Assembly: GCF_036327775.1 (NCBI RefSeq)
Contig: NZ_CP109598.1
Location: forward strand, 5,344,001 to 5,408,000
DNA: 64,000 nt
Origin: Streptomyces sp. NBC_01498
GTDB taxonomy: Bacteria > Actinomycetota > Actinomycetes > Streptomycetales > Streptomycetaceae
Direction: 5' to 3'
Below the pieces are notes generated by a model. The model was not told the DNA's origin and ran no database searches. It saw only the letters and a program-made list of their open reading frames with translations. Within the stretch, counting starts at the first letter, position 1. Each line of letters begins with the position of its first letter. The position numbers and the translations under genes were made by a program. Positions 52,143-61,322 of this stretch are shown here, in pieces.

Positions 52143-55100
52143 ATGACGGTGCAGGGACGCAGGAGCAGTACCTTCACCCGCCTGCTCCGGCACGGCTTCA
52201 CCGATCCGTCCGCGGCCGGGCGGCTGCTCGACCTGCCCGAGCTGGCGACGGTGCGCACGGACCCCGTCCTCCTCGACGCGCTCGGCTCCACCGCCGACCC
52301 CGACCTCGCGCTGCGCGGCTTCGTCCGGCTGGTCGAGGCACAGGGCGACGACGACCGCCGGCTGCTGCTCGACACGGTGCTCGCGGCGAAACCGCTGCGC
52401 GACCGGCTGCTCGGGGTGCTCGGGGCGTCCGAGGCGCTCGGCGACCATCTGGCCCGGCACCCCGCCGACTGGCAGGTGCTCGTCACCTACGAGTCGGCCG
52501 ATCTGCACCCCGGCGTGGCCGAGTTCGAGGCCGGGCTCGCCGAGGCCCACGACGTCGACAGCCTGCGCGTCGCCTACCGCCGCTGTCTGCTCTCCCTCGC
52601 CGCCCGCGACGTCCGAGGCACCACCGACGTCGCCCAGACCGCCGCCGAACTCGCCGACCTGGCCACCGCCACGCTGCGCGCCGCGCTCGCCATCGCCCGC
52701 GCCGCCACCCCCGAGGACGCGGCGGCGTGCCGGCTCGCGGTCGTGGCGCTCGGCAAGTGCGGCGGGCAGGAGCTGAATTACGTCTCCGACGTCGACGTCA
52801 TCTTCGTCGGCGAACCGGCCCACCCGCACGCCCCCTCGCACGACACCACCGCCAAGGGCGCAGGCGGGACCGCCCCAAACGCCGACGCCGCCGCCCAGGA
52901 GGCCGCCGACGCGTCGAAGGCCGAGGCCGAGGCCGTCCGCGCCGCCACCCGGCTCGCCGCCCACATGATGCGGATCTGCTCCGAGACGACCGCCGAGGGC
53001 ACCATCTGGCCCGTGGACGCCAATCTGCGCCCCGAGGGCCGCAACGGGCCCCTCGTCCGCACCCTCTCCAGCCATCTCGCCTACTACCAGCGCTGGGCCA
53101 AGACCTGGGAGTTCCAGGCCCTGCTCAAGGCCCGCCCCGTCGCCGGGGACCTCGCGCTCGGCCAGGACTACGTGGCCGCCGTCGCCCCCATGGTCTGGCA
53201 GGCCGCCGACCGCGAGAACTTCGTGCCCGACGTGCAGAAGATGCGCCGCCGGGTCGTCGACAACATTCCCGTCGGCCAGGTCGAACGCGAACTGAAACTC
53301 GGCCCCGGCGGACTGCGGGACGTCGAATTCGCCGTGCAGCTCCTCCAGTTGGTGCACGGCCGCAGCGACACGTCACTGCGCAGCGGCACCACCCTCGTCG
53401 CCCTGCGCGCCCTCGCCGCCGGCGGTTACGTCGGCCGGACCGACGCGGCCCAGCTGGACGAGGCGTACCGCTTCCTGCGCTCCATGGAGCACCACATCCA
53501 GCTGTTCCGGCTGCGGCGCACCCATCTGGTGCCCGACGACGAGGCCGATCTGCGCCGTCTCGGCCGCTCGCTGGGGCTGCGGACCGAACCGGTCACCGAA
53601 CTGACCCGGGCCTGGAAACGGCACGCCGCGATGGTCCGGCGGCTCCACGAGAAGATCTTCTACCGGCCGCTCCTCGACGCCGTCGCCCAGCTCGCCCCCG
53701 GCGAGATCCGGCTCAGCACGAAGGCGGCCGGCCAGCGGCTGGAGGCCCTCGGCTACGCGGACCCGGTGGCCGCGCTGCGGCACCTGGAGGCCCTGTCGTC
53801 CGGCGTCAGCCGCAAGGCCGCCATCCAACGGACCCTGCTGCCCGTGCTGTTGGGCTGGTTCGCGGACTCCGCCGACCCGGACGCCGGACTGCTCGGCTTC
53901 CGCAAGGTCTCCGACGCCCTCGGCAAGACCCCCTGGTATCTGCGGCTGCTCAGGGACGAGGGCGCGGCGGCCGAGAATCTGGCCCGGGTGCTGTCGGCGG
54001 GCCGGCTCGCCCCCGACCTGCTGATGCGCGCCCCGGAGGCCGTCGCCATCCTCGGCGACCCGGGCGGTCTGCGCCCGCGCGGCCGGGAACACCTGGAGCA
54101 GGAGGTGCTGGCCGCCGTCGGACGGGCCGAGACCGCCGAGACCGCCGTCGCCGTCACCCGCGGGGTGCGCCGCCGCGAACTGTTCCGGACCGCCGCCGCC
54201 GACATCATCGGCTCGTACGGCACCGAGGAGAACCCCGCCGAGGAGGATCCCGGCGAACTGGTCGACCGGGTCGGCCGGGCCGTCACCGACCTCAACTCCG
54301 CGACCCTGGCAGGGGCGTTGCGCGCCGCCGTACGGCAGAGCTGGGGCGACACCCTGCCCGCCAGGTTCGCCGTCGTCGGCATGGGCCGCTTCGGCGGCCA
54401 CGAGCAGGGCTACGGCTCCGACGCGGACGTCCTGTTCGTGTACGAGCCCCGCGAGGGCGTCGAGGAACAGGAGGCGTCACGGGCCGCCGCCACCGTCGTC
54501 TCCGAGATGCGCCGGCTCCTCCAGATTCCCACGGCCGACCCGCCGTTGATGATCGACGCCGATCTGCGCCCGGAGGGCAAGAGCGGCCCGCTGGCCCGCA
54601 CCCTCGCCTCGTACGCCGCCTACTACCGCCGCTGGTCGCTGGGTTGGGAGAGCCAGGCCCTGTTGCGCGCCGAGCCGATGGCCGGGGACGCGGACCTGGG
54701 CCGTGACTTCATCGGGCTGATCGACCCGCTGCGCTATCCCGACGGGGGCCTGAGCGACGCCGCTGTACGGGAGATCCGCCGGCTCAAGGCCCGGATGGAG
54801 ACCGAGCGGATGCCGCGCGGCGCCGACCCCACCCTGCACACCAAACTGGGCCGGGGCGGGCTCTCGGACGTCGAGTGGACGGTGCAGCTGATCCAGATGC
54901 GGCACGCCTGGGAGGTGCCGGGCCTGCGCACCACCCGGACCCGCGAGGCACTGGCCGCCGCGCACACCGCGGGCCTGATCCGCACGGAGCACGCCCAGAT
55001 CCTCGACGAGGCCTGGGTACTGGCGACCCGGGTGCGCAACGGCGTGATGCTGGTACGCGGCAGGGCGGGCGACACCTTCCCCTCGGACGGCCGCGAACTG

Positions 55101-55259
55101 GCCGCGATGGGCAGGTACTTGGGCTACGGCCCCGGCCCGGCGACGCCCGGCCCGAACCCGTACAACGGCCACAGCGGCGACATGATCGACGACTACCGGC
55201 GCACCACCCGGCGCGCACGCGCGGTGATGGAGGAGCTGTTCTACGGCGGGGTCGTCTGA
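52143..55259 (+). CDS. glnE: Bifunctional glutamine synthetase adenylyltransferase/deadenylase
   Basis: 1038-aa enzyme that adds and removes AMP on GlnA tyrosine in response to nitrogen status. Both nucleotidyltransferase halves show the duplicated motif: LNYVSDVDVIFVGE with DANLRPEGRNGPLVRTL (about 215-320), and QGYGSDADVLFVYE with DADLRPEGKSGPLARTLASY (about 765-840). The PII-UMP-binding-like GlnE helical regions lie around each. ATG 52143 was chosen; upstream codons to 52110 are open. It is adjacent to other nitrogen genes but separated from glnA2 by four genes. Confidence 0.96.
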   Translation: MTVQGRRSSTFTRLLRHGFTDPSAAGRLLDLPELATVRTDPVLLDALGSTADPDLALRGFVRLVEAQGDDDRRLLLDTVLAAKPLRDRLLGVLGASEALGDHLARHPADWQVLVTYESADLHPGVAEFEAGLAEAHDVDSLRVAYRRCLLSLAARDVRGTTDVAQTAAELADLATATLRAALAIARAATPEDAAACRLAVVALGKCGGQELNYVSDVDVIFVGEPAHPHAPSHDTTAKGAGGTAPNADAAAQEAADASKAEAEAVRAATRLAAHMMRICSETTAEGTIWPVDANLRPEGRNGPLVRTLSSHLAYYQRWAKTWEFQALLKARPVAGDLALGQDYVAAVAPMVWQAADRENFVPDVQKMRRRVVDNIPVGQVERELKLGPGGLRDVEFAVQLLQLVHGRSDTSLRSGTTLVALRALAAGGYVGRTDAAQLDEAYRFLRSMEHHIQLFRLRRTHLVPDDEADLRRLGRSLGLRTEPVTELTRAWKRHAAMVRRLHEKIFYRPLLDAVAQLAPGEIRLSTKAAGQRLEALGYADPVAALRHLEALSSGVSRKAAIQRTLLPVLLGWFADSADPDAGLLGFRKVSDALGKTPWYLRLLRDEGAAAENLARVLSAGRLAPDLLMRAPEAVAILGDPGGLRPRGREHLEQEVLAAVGRAETAETAVAVTRGVRRRELFRTAAADIIGSYGTEENPAEEDPGELVDRVGRAVTDLNSATLAGALRAAVRQSWGDTLPARFAVVGMGRFGGHEQGYGSDADVLFVYEPREGVEEQEASRAAATVVSEMRRLLQIPTADPPLMIDADLRPEGKSGPLARTLASYAAYYRRWSLGWESQALLRAEPMAGDADLGRDFIGLIDPLRYPDGGLSDAAVREIRRLKARMETERMPRGADPTLHTKLGRGGLSDVEWTVQLIQMRHAWEVPGLRTTRTREALAAAHTAGLIRTEHAQILDEAWVLATRVRNGVMLVRGRAGDTFPSDGRELAAMGRYLGYGPGPATPGPNPYNGHSGDMIDDYRRTTRRARAVMEELFYGGVV

Positions 55260-55262
55260 GCG

Positions 55263-56447
55263 CTACGGAGTGGTCCGGGAGGGCGACGTGCTCCGCGTCG
55301 AGGAGGGTCTGGTCCGCGACGGCTTGTCGCCGCGCGAGGGCTTCTCGTTCCGGGGCGGCTTCTCGTTGCGCGGCGCCTTCTCGCCCCGGGGAGGCTCGTT
55401 GCGCCGGGCCGCGTCACCGCGCCGGGACGGCCCGCTCCGCGGCGACGGCGACGCCCGCGTCGACGCCGGAGCACGGGCGGCCAGCCCGGCGGCCGGCACC
55501 TTCGGGACACTCGCGCCCGGTGCGGTGTGCTCCGGCGCCCGGTCCTCCCCGGAGGGCCCCCGCGTGCCCGGACGGCGCGGCCACCACCGCCGCCTCGGCC
55601 GGTCGTCCTCGACCCAGCGCGGCAGCTGGTGCGGCAGCGCCCGGTACCAGGCGTACGACACGGCGAACCCGAACGCCAGACAGACCATGCCTCCCACCGC
55701 GTCCAGCCAGAAGTGGTTCGCGGTCGCGACGATCACGACCAGCGTGACCACCGGGTACAGCAGCCCCAGGATCCTCGCCCACGGCGCCTTGGCCAGCGCG
55801 AAGATGGTCAGCCCGCACCAGAGCGACCAGCCGATGTGCATGGAGGGCATCGCCGCGAACTGGTTCGACACGGCCTTGAAGTTGCCCGAGGCCATCGAAC
55901 CCCAGGTCTCGTGGGCCTTCACCGTGTCGATGAAGTTCTGCCCGTTCATCAGCCGGGGCGGCGCGAGCGGATACAGATAGTAACCGAGCAGTGCCACAGC
56001 GGTGGTCGCGAAGAGAATGAGCCGACTCGCCGCGTAACGGCCCGGATGGCGCCGGTAGAGCCAGACCAGGACCGCGACGGTCACGATGAAGTGCAGCGTC
56101 GCGTAGTAGTAGTTCATGGCGATGATCAGCCATGTCACCGAATTCACCGCGTGATTGACGCTCTCCTCGAACGCCAGCCCAAGGGAACGCTCCGCGTGCC
56201 AGATCCAGTCCGCGTTCTTCAGCGCCTCGGCCCGCTGCTCCGGCACCGCGTTACGGACCAGTGAGTACACCCAGTAACTCAGCGCGATCAGCAGGATTTC
56301 GAACCAGATCCGGGGGCGTCGCGGCGACCTCGACCGGCGCAGCCGACCGGCGAAGGACACCGGGCGGGACCCGTCGGCCGTCGCACCCGCGGGGGGTGTC
56401 GGCGTGGCCGTCGTGCCTTCCGGAATCTTCACGGTCAGTTCACCCAT
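55263..56447 (-). CDS. PAP2 superfamily lipid phosphatase / inositol-phosphoryltransferase-like membrane protein
   Basis: 394 aa, about six TM helices. The PAP2 triad is split: LAPPRLMNG preceding TM4, FAAMPSMHIGWSLW (motif 2 SxxxHxxW-like) and ATANHFWLDAVGGMV (motif 3). It fits the PAP2_3 family of inositol-phosphorylceramide-synthase-like enzymes, so a lipid phosphotransfer role is plausible. The last 110 residues are disordered, basic and repetitive (RNEPPRGEKAPRNEKPPRNEK-type heptads). It is convergent with glnE, with a 3-bp gap. Confidence 0.9.
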   Translation of the reverse strand: MGELTVKIPEGTTATPTPPAGATADGSRPVSFAGRLRRSRSPRRPRIWFEILLIALSYWVYSLVRNAVPEQRAEALKNADWIWHAERSLGLAFEESVNHAVNSVTWLIIAMNYYYATLHFIVTVAVLVWLYRRHPGRYAASRLILFATTAVALLGYYLYPLAPPRLMNGQNFIDTVKAHETWGSMASGNFKAVSNQFAAMPSMHIGWSLWCGLTIFALAKAPWARILGLLYPVVTLVVIVATANHFWLDAVGGMVCLAFGFAVSYAWYRALPHQLPRWVEDDRPRRRWWPRRPGTRGPSGEDRAPEHTAPGASVPKVPAAGLAARAPASTRASPSPRSGPSRRGDAARRNEPPRGEKAPRNEKPPRNEKPSRGDKPSRTRPSSTRSTSPSRTTP

Positions 56448-56542
56448 GGAGAGAGAGTCTGCCAGATTTACGCCTTCGACCGATCATCCCCCGGGTGGGT
56501 CCCGGCCGCATGCGCTACGCCCCGCGGAGGACCCCTCGACCC

Positions 56543-57601
56543 CTACTTCCGGCCGTTGTCCTCCGGGAAATTCCCCAGGGGACCGGGCACCGGACCCGAG
56601 GCCGTCGAACCCCGGACCACCAGCTCGGGCATGAACACGAACTCGCTCTGCGGAGCCGGGGTGCCGCCGATCTCCTCCAGCAGCGTGCGGACCGCGGCCT
56701 GGCCCATCGACGGCACCGGCTTGCGGATCGTGGTCAGCGGGGGATCGGTGAACGCTATGAGCGGAGAGTCGTCGAAACCGACCACGGAGACGTCGCGCGG
56801 CACCTCCCGGCCGAGCTGCCGCGCGGCGCGGATCGCGCCCAGCGCCATCATGTCGCTGGCGCACACCACCGCCGTACAGCCGCGCCCGATGAGCGCCGTC
56901 GTCGCCGCCTGGCCGCCCTCCAGCGTGTACAGGGAGTGCTGGACCAACTCCTCGATCTCGTCCGGAGCCAGCCCCAGCTGCTCACGCATCGTGGCGCGGA
57001 ACCCCTCGATCTTCCGCAGGACCGGCACGAACCGCTTGGGCCCCACGGCGAGACCGATCCGGCGGTGGCCGAGCGAGACCAGGTGGGTCACCGCGAGCCG
57101 CATCGCCGCCCGGTCGTCGGGCGAGATGAACGGCGCCTTGACGACCGGTGAGAAACCGTCCACGAGGACGAACGGCACGCCCTGGGCGCGCAGTTGCTCG
57201 TAACGCCCCATGTCCGCCGAGGTGTCCGCGTGCAGCCCGGAGACGAAGATGATGCCGGAGACACCCCGGTCGACCAGCATCTCCGTCAGCTCGTCCTCGG
57301 TGGAGCCGCCGGGCGTCTGGGTGGCGAGCACGGGGGTGTAGCCCTGGCGCGTCAGAGCCTGGCCGATGACCTGGGCGAGCGCCGGGAAGATCGGATTCTC
57401 CAGCTCGGGCGTGATCAGCCCGACGAGGCCGGCGCTGCGCCGGCGCAGTCGCACCGGGCGTTCGTAGCCGAGGACGTCGAGCGCGGCGAGAACGGACTCA
57501 CGGGTGGCCGTGGCAACACCCGGCTTGCCGTTCAGTACGCGGCTGACCGTCGCCTCGCTGACCCCCGCCTGGGCTGCGATGTCGGCTAGCCGTGCGGTCA
57601 T
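56543..57601 (-). CDS. malR: LacI family maltose operon repressor
   Basis: 352-aa repressor of the divergent malEFG operon, released by maltose/maltodextrin. HTH LADIAAQAGVSEATVSRVLNGKPGVATATRESVLAALDVLGYE is followed by the hinge RLRRRSAGLVGLITPEL and a PBP-like effector domain (FDDSPLIAFTDPPLTTIRKPV). ATG 57601 is the start. Operator-like sites CTTGCAAG and AGCTTGC-N11-GCAAGCT lie in the divergent gap. The paralogue coupled to aglA shares the HTH almost exactly. Confidence 0.95.
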   Translation of the reverse strand: MTARLADIAAQAGVSEATVSRVLNGKPGVATATRESVLAALDVLGYERPVRLRRRSAGLVGLITPELENPIFPALAQVIGQALTRQGYTPVLATQTPGGSTEDELTEMLVDRGVSGIIFVSGLHADTSADMGRYEQLRAQGVPFVLVDGFSPVVKAPFISPDDRAAMRLAVTHLVSLGHRRIGLAVGPKRFVPVLRKIEGFRATMREQLGLAPDEIEELVQHSLYTLEGGQAATTALIGRGCTAVVCASDMMALGAIRAARQLGREVPRDVSVVGFDDSPLIAFTDPPLTTIRKPVPSMGQAAVRTLLEEIGGTPAPQSEFVFMPELVVRGSTASGPVPGPLGNFPEDNGRK

Positions 57602-57723
57602 GTGAATCGACTCTACCGGGCGGGTGCGCGATTGCCCACCGAGCGCCCTTATCGGCCATCGACGCCGGTGAGGGGCCCGCCCGGCGGCCTCGCGGCGCGT
57701 CGCGGGCCGCCGGACGGCAAATT

Positions 57724-57731
57724 CTTGCAAG
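57724..57731. promoter_or_regulatory. MalR-type half-site or operator CTTGCAAG
   Basis: An 8-bp palindrome CTTGCAAG about 120 bp upstream of malR, with GACCTTGCGG next to it. It matches the CTTGCA-type sequence associated with MalR/LacI sites. Confidence 0.55.
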
Positions 57732-57875
57732 ACCTTGCGGGACGGCTCCGCCGGAGCGCCCGGACCGCTCACCGTGCCGGTAACGGCCGACACGGAGCGT
57801 GCGTGCCGGCCCGCGCGCTCCCCGTCAAGAGCCCTTGCGGCAACTGTGCGGACACGCGAATGTAACGATCGTGGG

Positions 57876-57900
57876 AGCTTGCAGAAATCTTCCGCAAGCT
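57876..57900. promoter_or_regulatory. MalR operator candidate upstream of malE
   Basis: AGCTTGC (57876-57882) and GCAAGCT (57894-57900) form a perfect 7-bp dyad with an 11-bp spacer, about 80 bp before the malE start. Position and CTTGC/GCAAG core fit the LacI-family operator of the maltose regulon. Confidence 0.7.
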
Positions 57901-57981
57901 CTTTCGGCCTTCTTTCAACCTTGTTACCTTCACGTCGACCCGGCGCCGCGACGGAGCGGTACGGCAGTTGAAGGAGTTCGG

Positions 57982-59253
57982 ATGCGACGTGGCATAACGG
58001 CCACCGCCCTGGCCGCGACCCTGGCGCTCGCGGCGACCGCCTGCGGCGGCGACGAGAAGACCGAGGGCGGCTCGAAGCCCGGCGAGCTCTCGGGCACGGT
58101 CACCTGGTGGGACACCTCGACCGTGGGCAGCGAGGACAAGGTCTTCAAGAAGCTCGCCGAGGACTTCGAGACCGCGCACCCCGGCGTCGACGTCAAGTAT
58201 GTGAACGTGCCGTTCGGCGAGGCGCAGAACAAGTTCAAGAACGCCGCGCAGTCCGGCTCCGGCGCGCCCGACGTCATCCGCTCCGAGGTCGCCTGGACGC
58301 CCGAGTTCGCCGACCTCGGCTACCTCGCGCCGCTGGACGGCACGGCCGCGCTGAAGGACGAGAAGGACTTCGTCCCCCAGGCCGCCGCCTCCACCAAGTA
58401 CGACGGCAAGACCTATGCCGTCCCGCAGGTCATCGACTCCCTGGGCATCTTCTACAACAAGAAGCTGTTCAAGGACGCCGGGGTGGAAGTCCCCACGACC
58501 ATCGCCGAGTTGAAGACGGTCTCGAAGACCATCAAGGACAAGACCGGCAAGACCGGCATGTATCTGCGCGGCGACGACGCGTACTGGTTCCTGTCGTTCC
58601 TCTACGGCGAGGGCGGCGACCTGGTCGACGCCGACGCCAAGACCATCACCGTCGACAGCCCGGCCGGCGTCAAGGCCATGGAGGTCGTCAAGGACCTCGT
58701 GGACTCCGGGGCCGCCAAGACCGACGCGACCGACGGCTGGGAGAACATGCAGGCCGCCTTCAAGGGCGGCGACGTGGCCATGATGATCAACGGCCCGTGG
58801 GCGATCGCCGACACCTACGCCGGACCGCAGTTCACCGACAAGGCCAACCTGGGCGTCGCCCCGGTGCCCGCCGGCTCGGCCGGCCAGGGCGCCCCGCAGG
58901 GCGGCCACAACCTCGGTGTCTACGCGGGGTCCGAGAACCTCGACGCCTCGTACGCCTTCGTGGAGTACATGTCCTCCGCCGAGTCCCAGGCGAAGATCAC
59001 CACCGAGCTGAACCTGCTGCCGACCCGTACGTCGGTCTACGCCCGGCCCGAGGTCGCGAAGAACGAGATCGTCGGCTTCTTCAAGCCGGTCGTCGACAAG
59101 GCCGTCGAGCGCCCCTGGATCCCGGAGACCGGCAGCCTGTTCGCCCCGCTGGTCACCGAGTACACCAAGGTCCTCACCGGCCAGGCCACCCCGGAGGAGG
59201 GCGTCAGCACGACCGGTGACTCCTACCGCAAGCTGCTCAAGGGCTGGAAGTAG
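57982..59253 (+). CDS. malE: Maltose/maltodextrin ABC transporter substrate-binding lipoprotein
   Basis: 423-aa type-1 binding protein. The signal (MRRGITATALAATLALAATACGG) ends in a cysteine lipobox near residue 21. The mature domain has GTVTWWDTSTVGSEDKVFKKL, SEVAWTPEFADLGYLAPLDG, VAMMINGPWAIADTY and a terminal YRKLLKGWK, as in MalE. The ATG at 57982 follows AAGGAG. First gene of malEFG-aglA, it is followed at 33 bp by malF. It delivers maltodextrins to MalFG. The ATPase is not in the operon; in Streptomyces the shared MsiK energises such importers. Confidence 0.95.
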   Translation: MRRGITATALAATLALAATACGGDEKTEGGSKPGELSGTVTWWDTSTVGSEDKVFKKLAEDFETAHPGVDVKYVNVPFGEAQNKFKNAAQSGSGAPDVIRSEVAWTPEFADLGYLAPLDGTAALKDEKDFVPQAAASTKYDGKTYAVPQVIDSLGIFYNKKLFKDAGVEVPTTIAELKTVSKTIKDKTGKTGMYLRGDDAYWFLSFLYGEGGDLVDADAKTITVDSPAGVKAMEVVKDLVDSGAAKTDATDGWENMQAAFKGGDVAMMINGPWAIADTYAGPQFTDKANLGVAPVPAGSAGQGAPQGGHNLGVYAGSENLDASYAFVEYMSSAESQAKITTELNLLPTRTSVYARPEVAKNEIVGFFKPVVDKAVERPWIPETGSLFAPLVTEYTKVLTGQATPEEGVSTTGDSYRKLLKGWK

Positions 59254-59286
59254 GACCGAGCGAGGGAAAGGAAGGCAGGCCGGCTG

Positions 59287-60300
59287 ATGGCTGTGCACAC
59301 CGGCCAGTCGGCGGTGAAGGCCGCGGGTGACTCGGACGTCGCCCGCGGCCGGAGCCGCGGCACTGGCAAACCCCCCGGCGGGGTGCGGCGTTCGGCCGCG
59401 ACCCACTGGTACGCCTGGGCGATGGTCGCCCCCGTGGTGGCCGTGATCGGCGTGATCGTCGGCTACCCGCTGCTGCGCGGCTTCTATCTGTCGCTGACCG
59501 ACGCCAACGAACGCAACGTCGAGCGCAACATCGGCGTCAACCACCTCCCCGCCACCTACGAGTTCGTCGGACTCGACAACTACGCCGACGCCCTGACGGG
59601 TGGTCAGTTCCTCGCCACCCTCGGCTGGACGCTGGTGTGGACGGTGTCCTGCGTCGGCCTCACCTTCGTTCTCGGCCTCGCCCTCGCGAACCTCCTCAAC
59701 CGCCGCATCGCGGGCCGCTCCGCCTACCGGATGATGCTCATCCTGCCGTGGGCCGTCCCCGGCTTCGTGTCCGTCTTCGCCTGGCGGTTCCTCTACAACG
59801 AGGACCGGGGCCTGCTCAACAAGCTCCTGGCGGGCGGCGGCATCGACGCCGTGCCCTGGCTCAACGACCCCACCTGGGCCAAGTTCTCGGTCATCGCCGT
59901 CAACATCTGGCTCGGCGTGCCCTTCATGCTGGTCGCCCTGCTCGGCGGCCTCCAGTCCATCCCGGGCGAGATGTACGAGGCCGCCGAGATGGACGGCGCC
60001 GGCCCCTGGCAGCGGTTCCGGCACATCACCATGCCCGGCCTCCGCTCGGTCAGCACGACCGTCGTCCTGCTCAGCACCATCTGGACGTTCAACATGTTCC
60101 CGGTGATCTTCCTGCTGACCCGGGGCGGACCCGGTGAGGCCACCCAGATCCTGGTGACCCAGGCGTACAAGTTCTCCTTCGAGATCAGCCCCCGCGACTT
60201 CGCCCTGTCGTCCACCTGGGGCGTACTGATCCTCGTACTCCTGATGATCTTCGCCGTGGTCTACCAACGAGTCCTCCGCAAGCAGGGAGATACCTGGTGA
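59287..60300 (+). CDS. malF: Maltose ABC transporter permease MalF
   Basis: 337-aa inner-membrane permease with six TM helices. The binding-protein-dependent transport signature is EMYEAAEMDGAGPWQRFRHITMPGL, where the EAA loop contacts the ATPase. The 35-residue N-terminal extension is basic and disordered. ATG 59287 starts it, and its stop overlaps the GTG of malG by 4 bp. It forms the MalFG channel with the following gene. Confidence 0.95.
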   Translation: MAVHTGQSAVKAAGDSDVARGRSRGTGKPPGGVRRSAATHWYAWAMVAPVVAVIGVIVGYPLLRGFYLSLTDANERNVERNIGVNHLPATYEFVGLDNYADALTGGQFLATLGWTLVWTVSCVGLTFVLGLALANLLNRRIAGRSAYRMMLILPWAVPGFVSVFAWRFLYNEDRGLLNKLLAGGGIDAVPWLNDPTWAKFSVIAVNIWLGVPFMLVALLGGLQSIPGEMYEAAEMDGAGPWQRFRHITMPGLRSVSTTVVLLSTIWTFNMFPVIFLLTRGGPGEATQILVTQAYKFSFEISPRDFALSSTWGVLILVLLMIFAVVYQRVLRKQGDTW

Positions 60301-61196
60301 CCGCCCTGACCGAGACCGGCGCGGGCGCCCCGCCCGCCGCCCCCGCGCGCCCGGCGGAGAAGGTACGCCGCCGGGGCGACCGCTCGCCCGTCGCCTCCGT
60401 CGGCCTGCACGCCACCCTGATCGTGGCGTCCGTCGTGGCGGTCTTCCCCGTGCTGTGGGTACTGCTGACGTCCCTGAAGCCCGCCGCGTACGCGACGACG
60501 ACGGACTTCTTCAAGGACACGACGTTCGAGAACTACACCAAGCTGCTGGCGGACACACCGTTCCTCACCTGGTTCGGCAACTCGCTGCTGATCGCCGGAC
60601 TGACCACCGTGCTCGGCGTGTTCACCGCCGCCACCACCGGATACGCCGTCAGCCGCTTCCGCTTCCCCGGCAAACGCGGCCTCATGTGGACCCTGCTCAT
60701 CACCCAGATGTTCCCGATGGCCGTGCTCATCGTGCCGCTCTACAACATCATGTCGAGCCTCGGCCTGCTCAACCAGGCGGCCGGACTGGTGATCACATAC
60801 CTCACGATCGCCGTGCCGTTCTGCGCCTGGATGATGAAGGGCTTCTTCGACACCATCCCGCGCGAGATCGACGAGTCCGGCATGGTCGACGGACTCACCC
60901 CGTTCGGCACCTTCTGGCGGCTGATCCTGCCGCTCGCCAAACCGGGACTCGCGGTGACCGCGTTCTACTCCTTCATCACCGCCTGGGGCGAGGTGGCGTA
61001 CGCCTCCGCCTTCATGGTCGGCGACGAGAACCTCACCCTCGCGGGCGGTTTGCAGAAGTTCGTCAACCAGTACGGCGCCCAGTGGGGTCCGATGACGGCG
61101 GCGTCCGTGCTCATCGCGATACCCGCCGCGATCGTCTTCCTGTTCGCGCAGCGCCATCTGGTGACCGGTGTCTCCGCCGGTGCCGTGAAGGGCTGA
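60297..61196 (+). CDS. malG: Maltose ABC transporter permease MalG
   Basis: 299-aa permease, six TM helices. EAA-type loop REIDESGMVDGLTPFGTFWRLILPLAKPG is intact, and the C-terminus (QRHLVTGVSAGAVKG) matches MalG. The GTG start at 60297 overlaps the malF stop by 4 bp, giving translational coupling. Together with MalE and MalF it imports maltose/maltodextrins. Followed by a hairpin before aglA. Confidence 0.95.
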   Translation: MTALTETGAGAPPAAPARPAEKVRRRGDRSPVASVGLHATLIVASVVAVFPVLWVLLTSLKPAAYATTTDFFKDTTFENYTKLLADTPFLTWFGNSLLIAGLTTVLGVFTAATTGYAVSRFRFPGKRGLMWTLLITQMFPMAVLIVPLYNIMSSLGLLNQAAGLVITYLTIAVPFCAWMMKGFFDTIPREIDESGMVDGLTPFGTFWRLILPLAKPGLAVTAFYSFITAWGEVAYASAFMVGDENLTLAGGLQKFVNQYGAQWGPMTAASVLIAIPAAIVFLFAQRHLVTGVSAGAVKG

Positions 61197-61265
61197 CGGC
61201 GCCCTCGCCGCCCGTACGACACGCACCACCGCACCCGCACCCCGCAGCACAGCGACAGTGACGGC

Positions 61266-61295
61266 GGCGCCGGGGCCGATCCGGACCCCGGCGCC
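61266..61295 (+). terminator. Hairpin between malG and aglA
   Basis: GGCGCCGGGG (61266-61275) and CCCCGGCGCC (61286-61295) with a 10-nt loop, in the 126-bp gap before aglA. It could be an attenuator or an mRNA-stability element within the operon. Confidence 0.6.
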
Positions 61296-61322
61296 GCTCC
61301 CTCCCAGACCCCCAGGGACGAC

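Noticed and set aside
57769..60267. 832-aa minus-strand frame opposite malE-malF
   Set aside because: Antisense shadow of strongly recognisable maltose genes in a high-GC genome; low-complexity amino-acid content.
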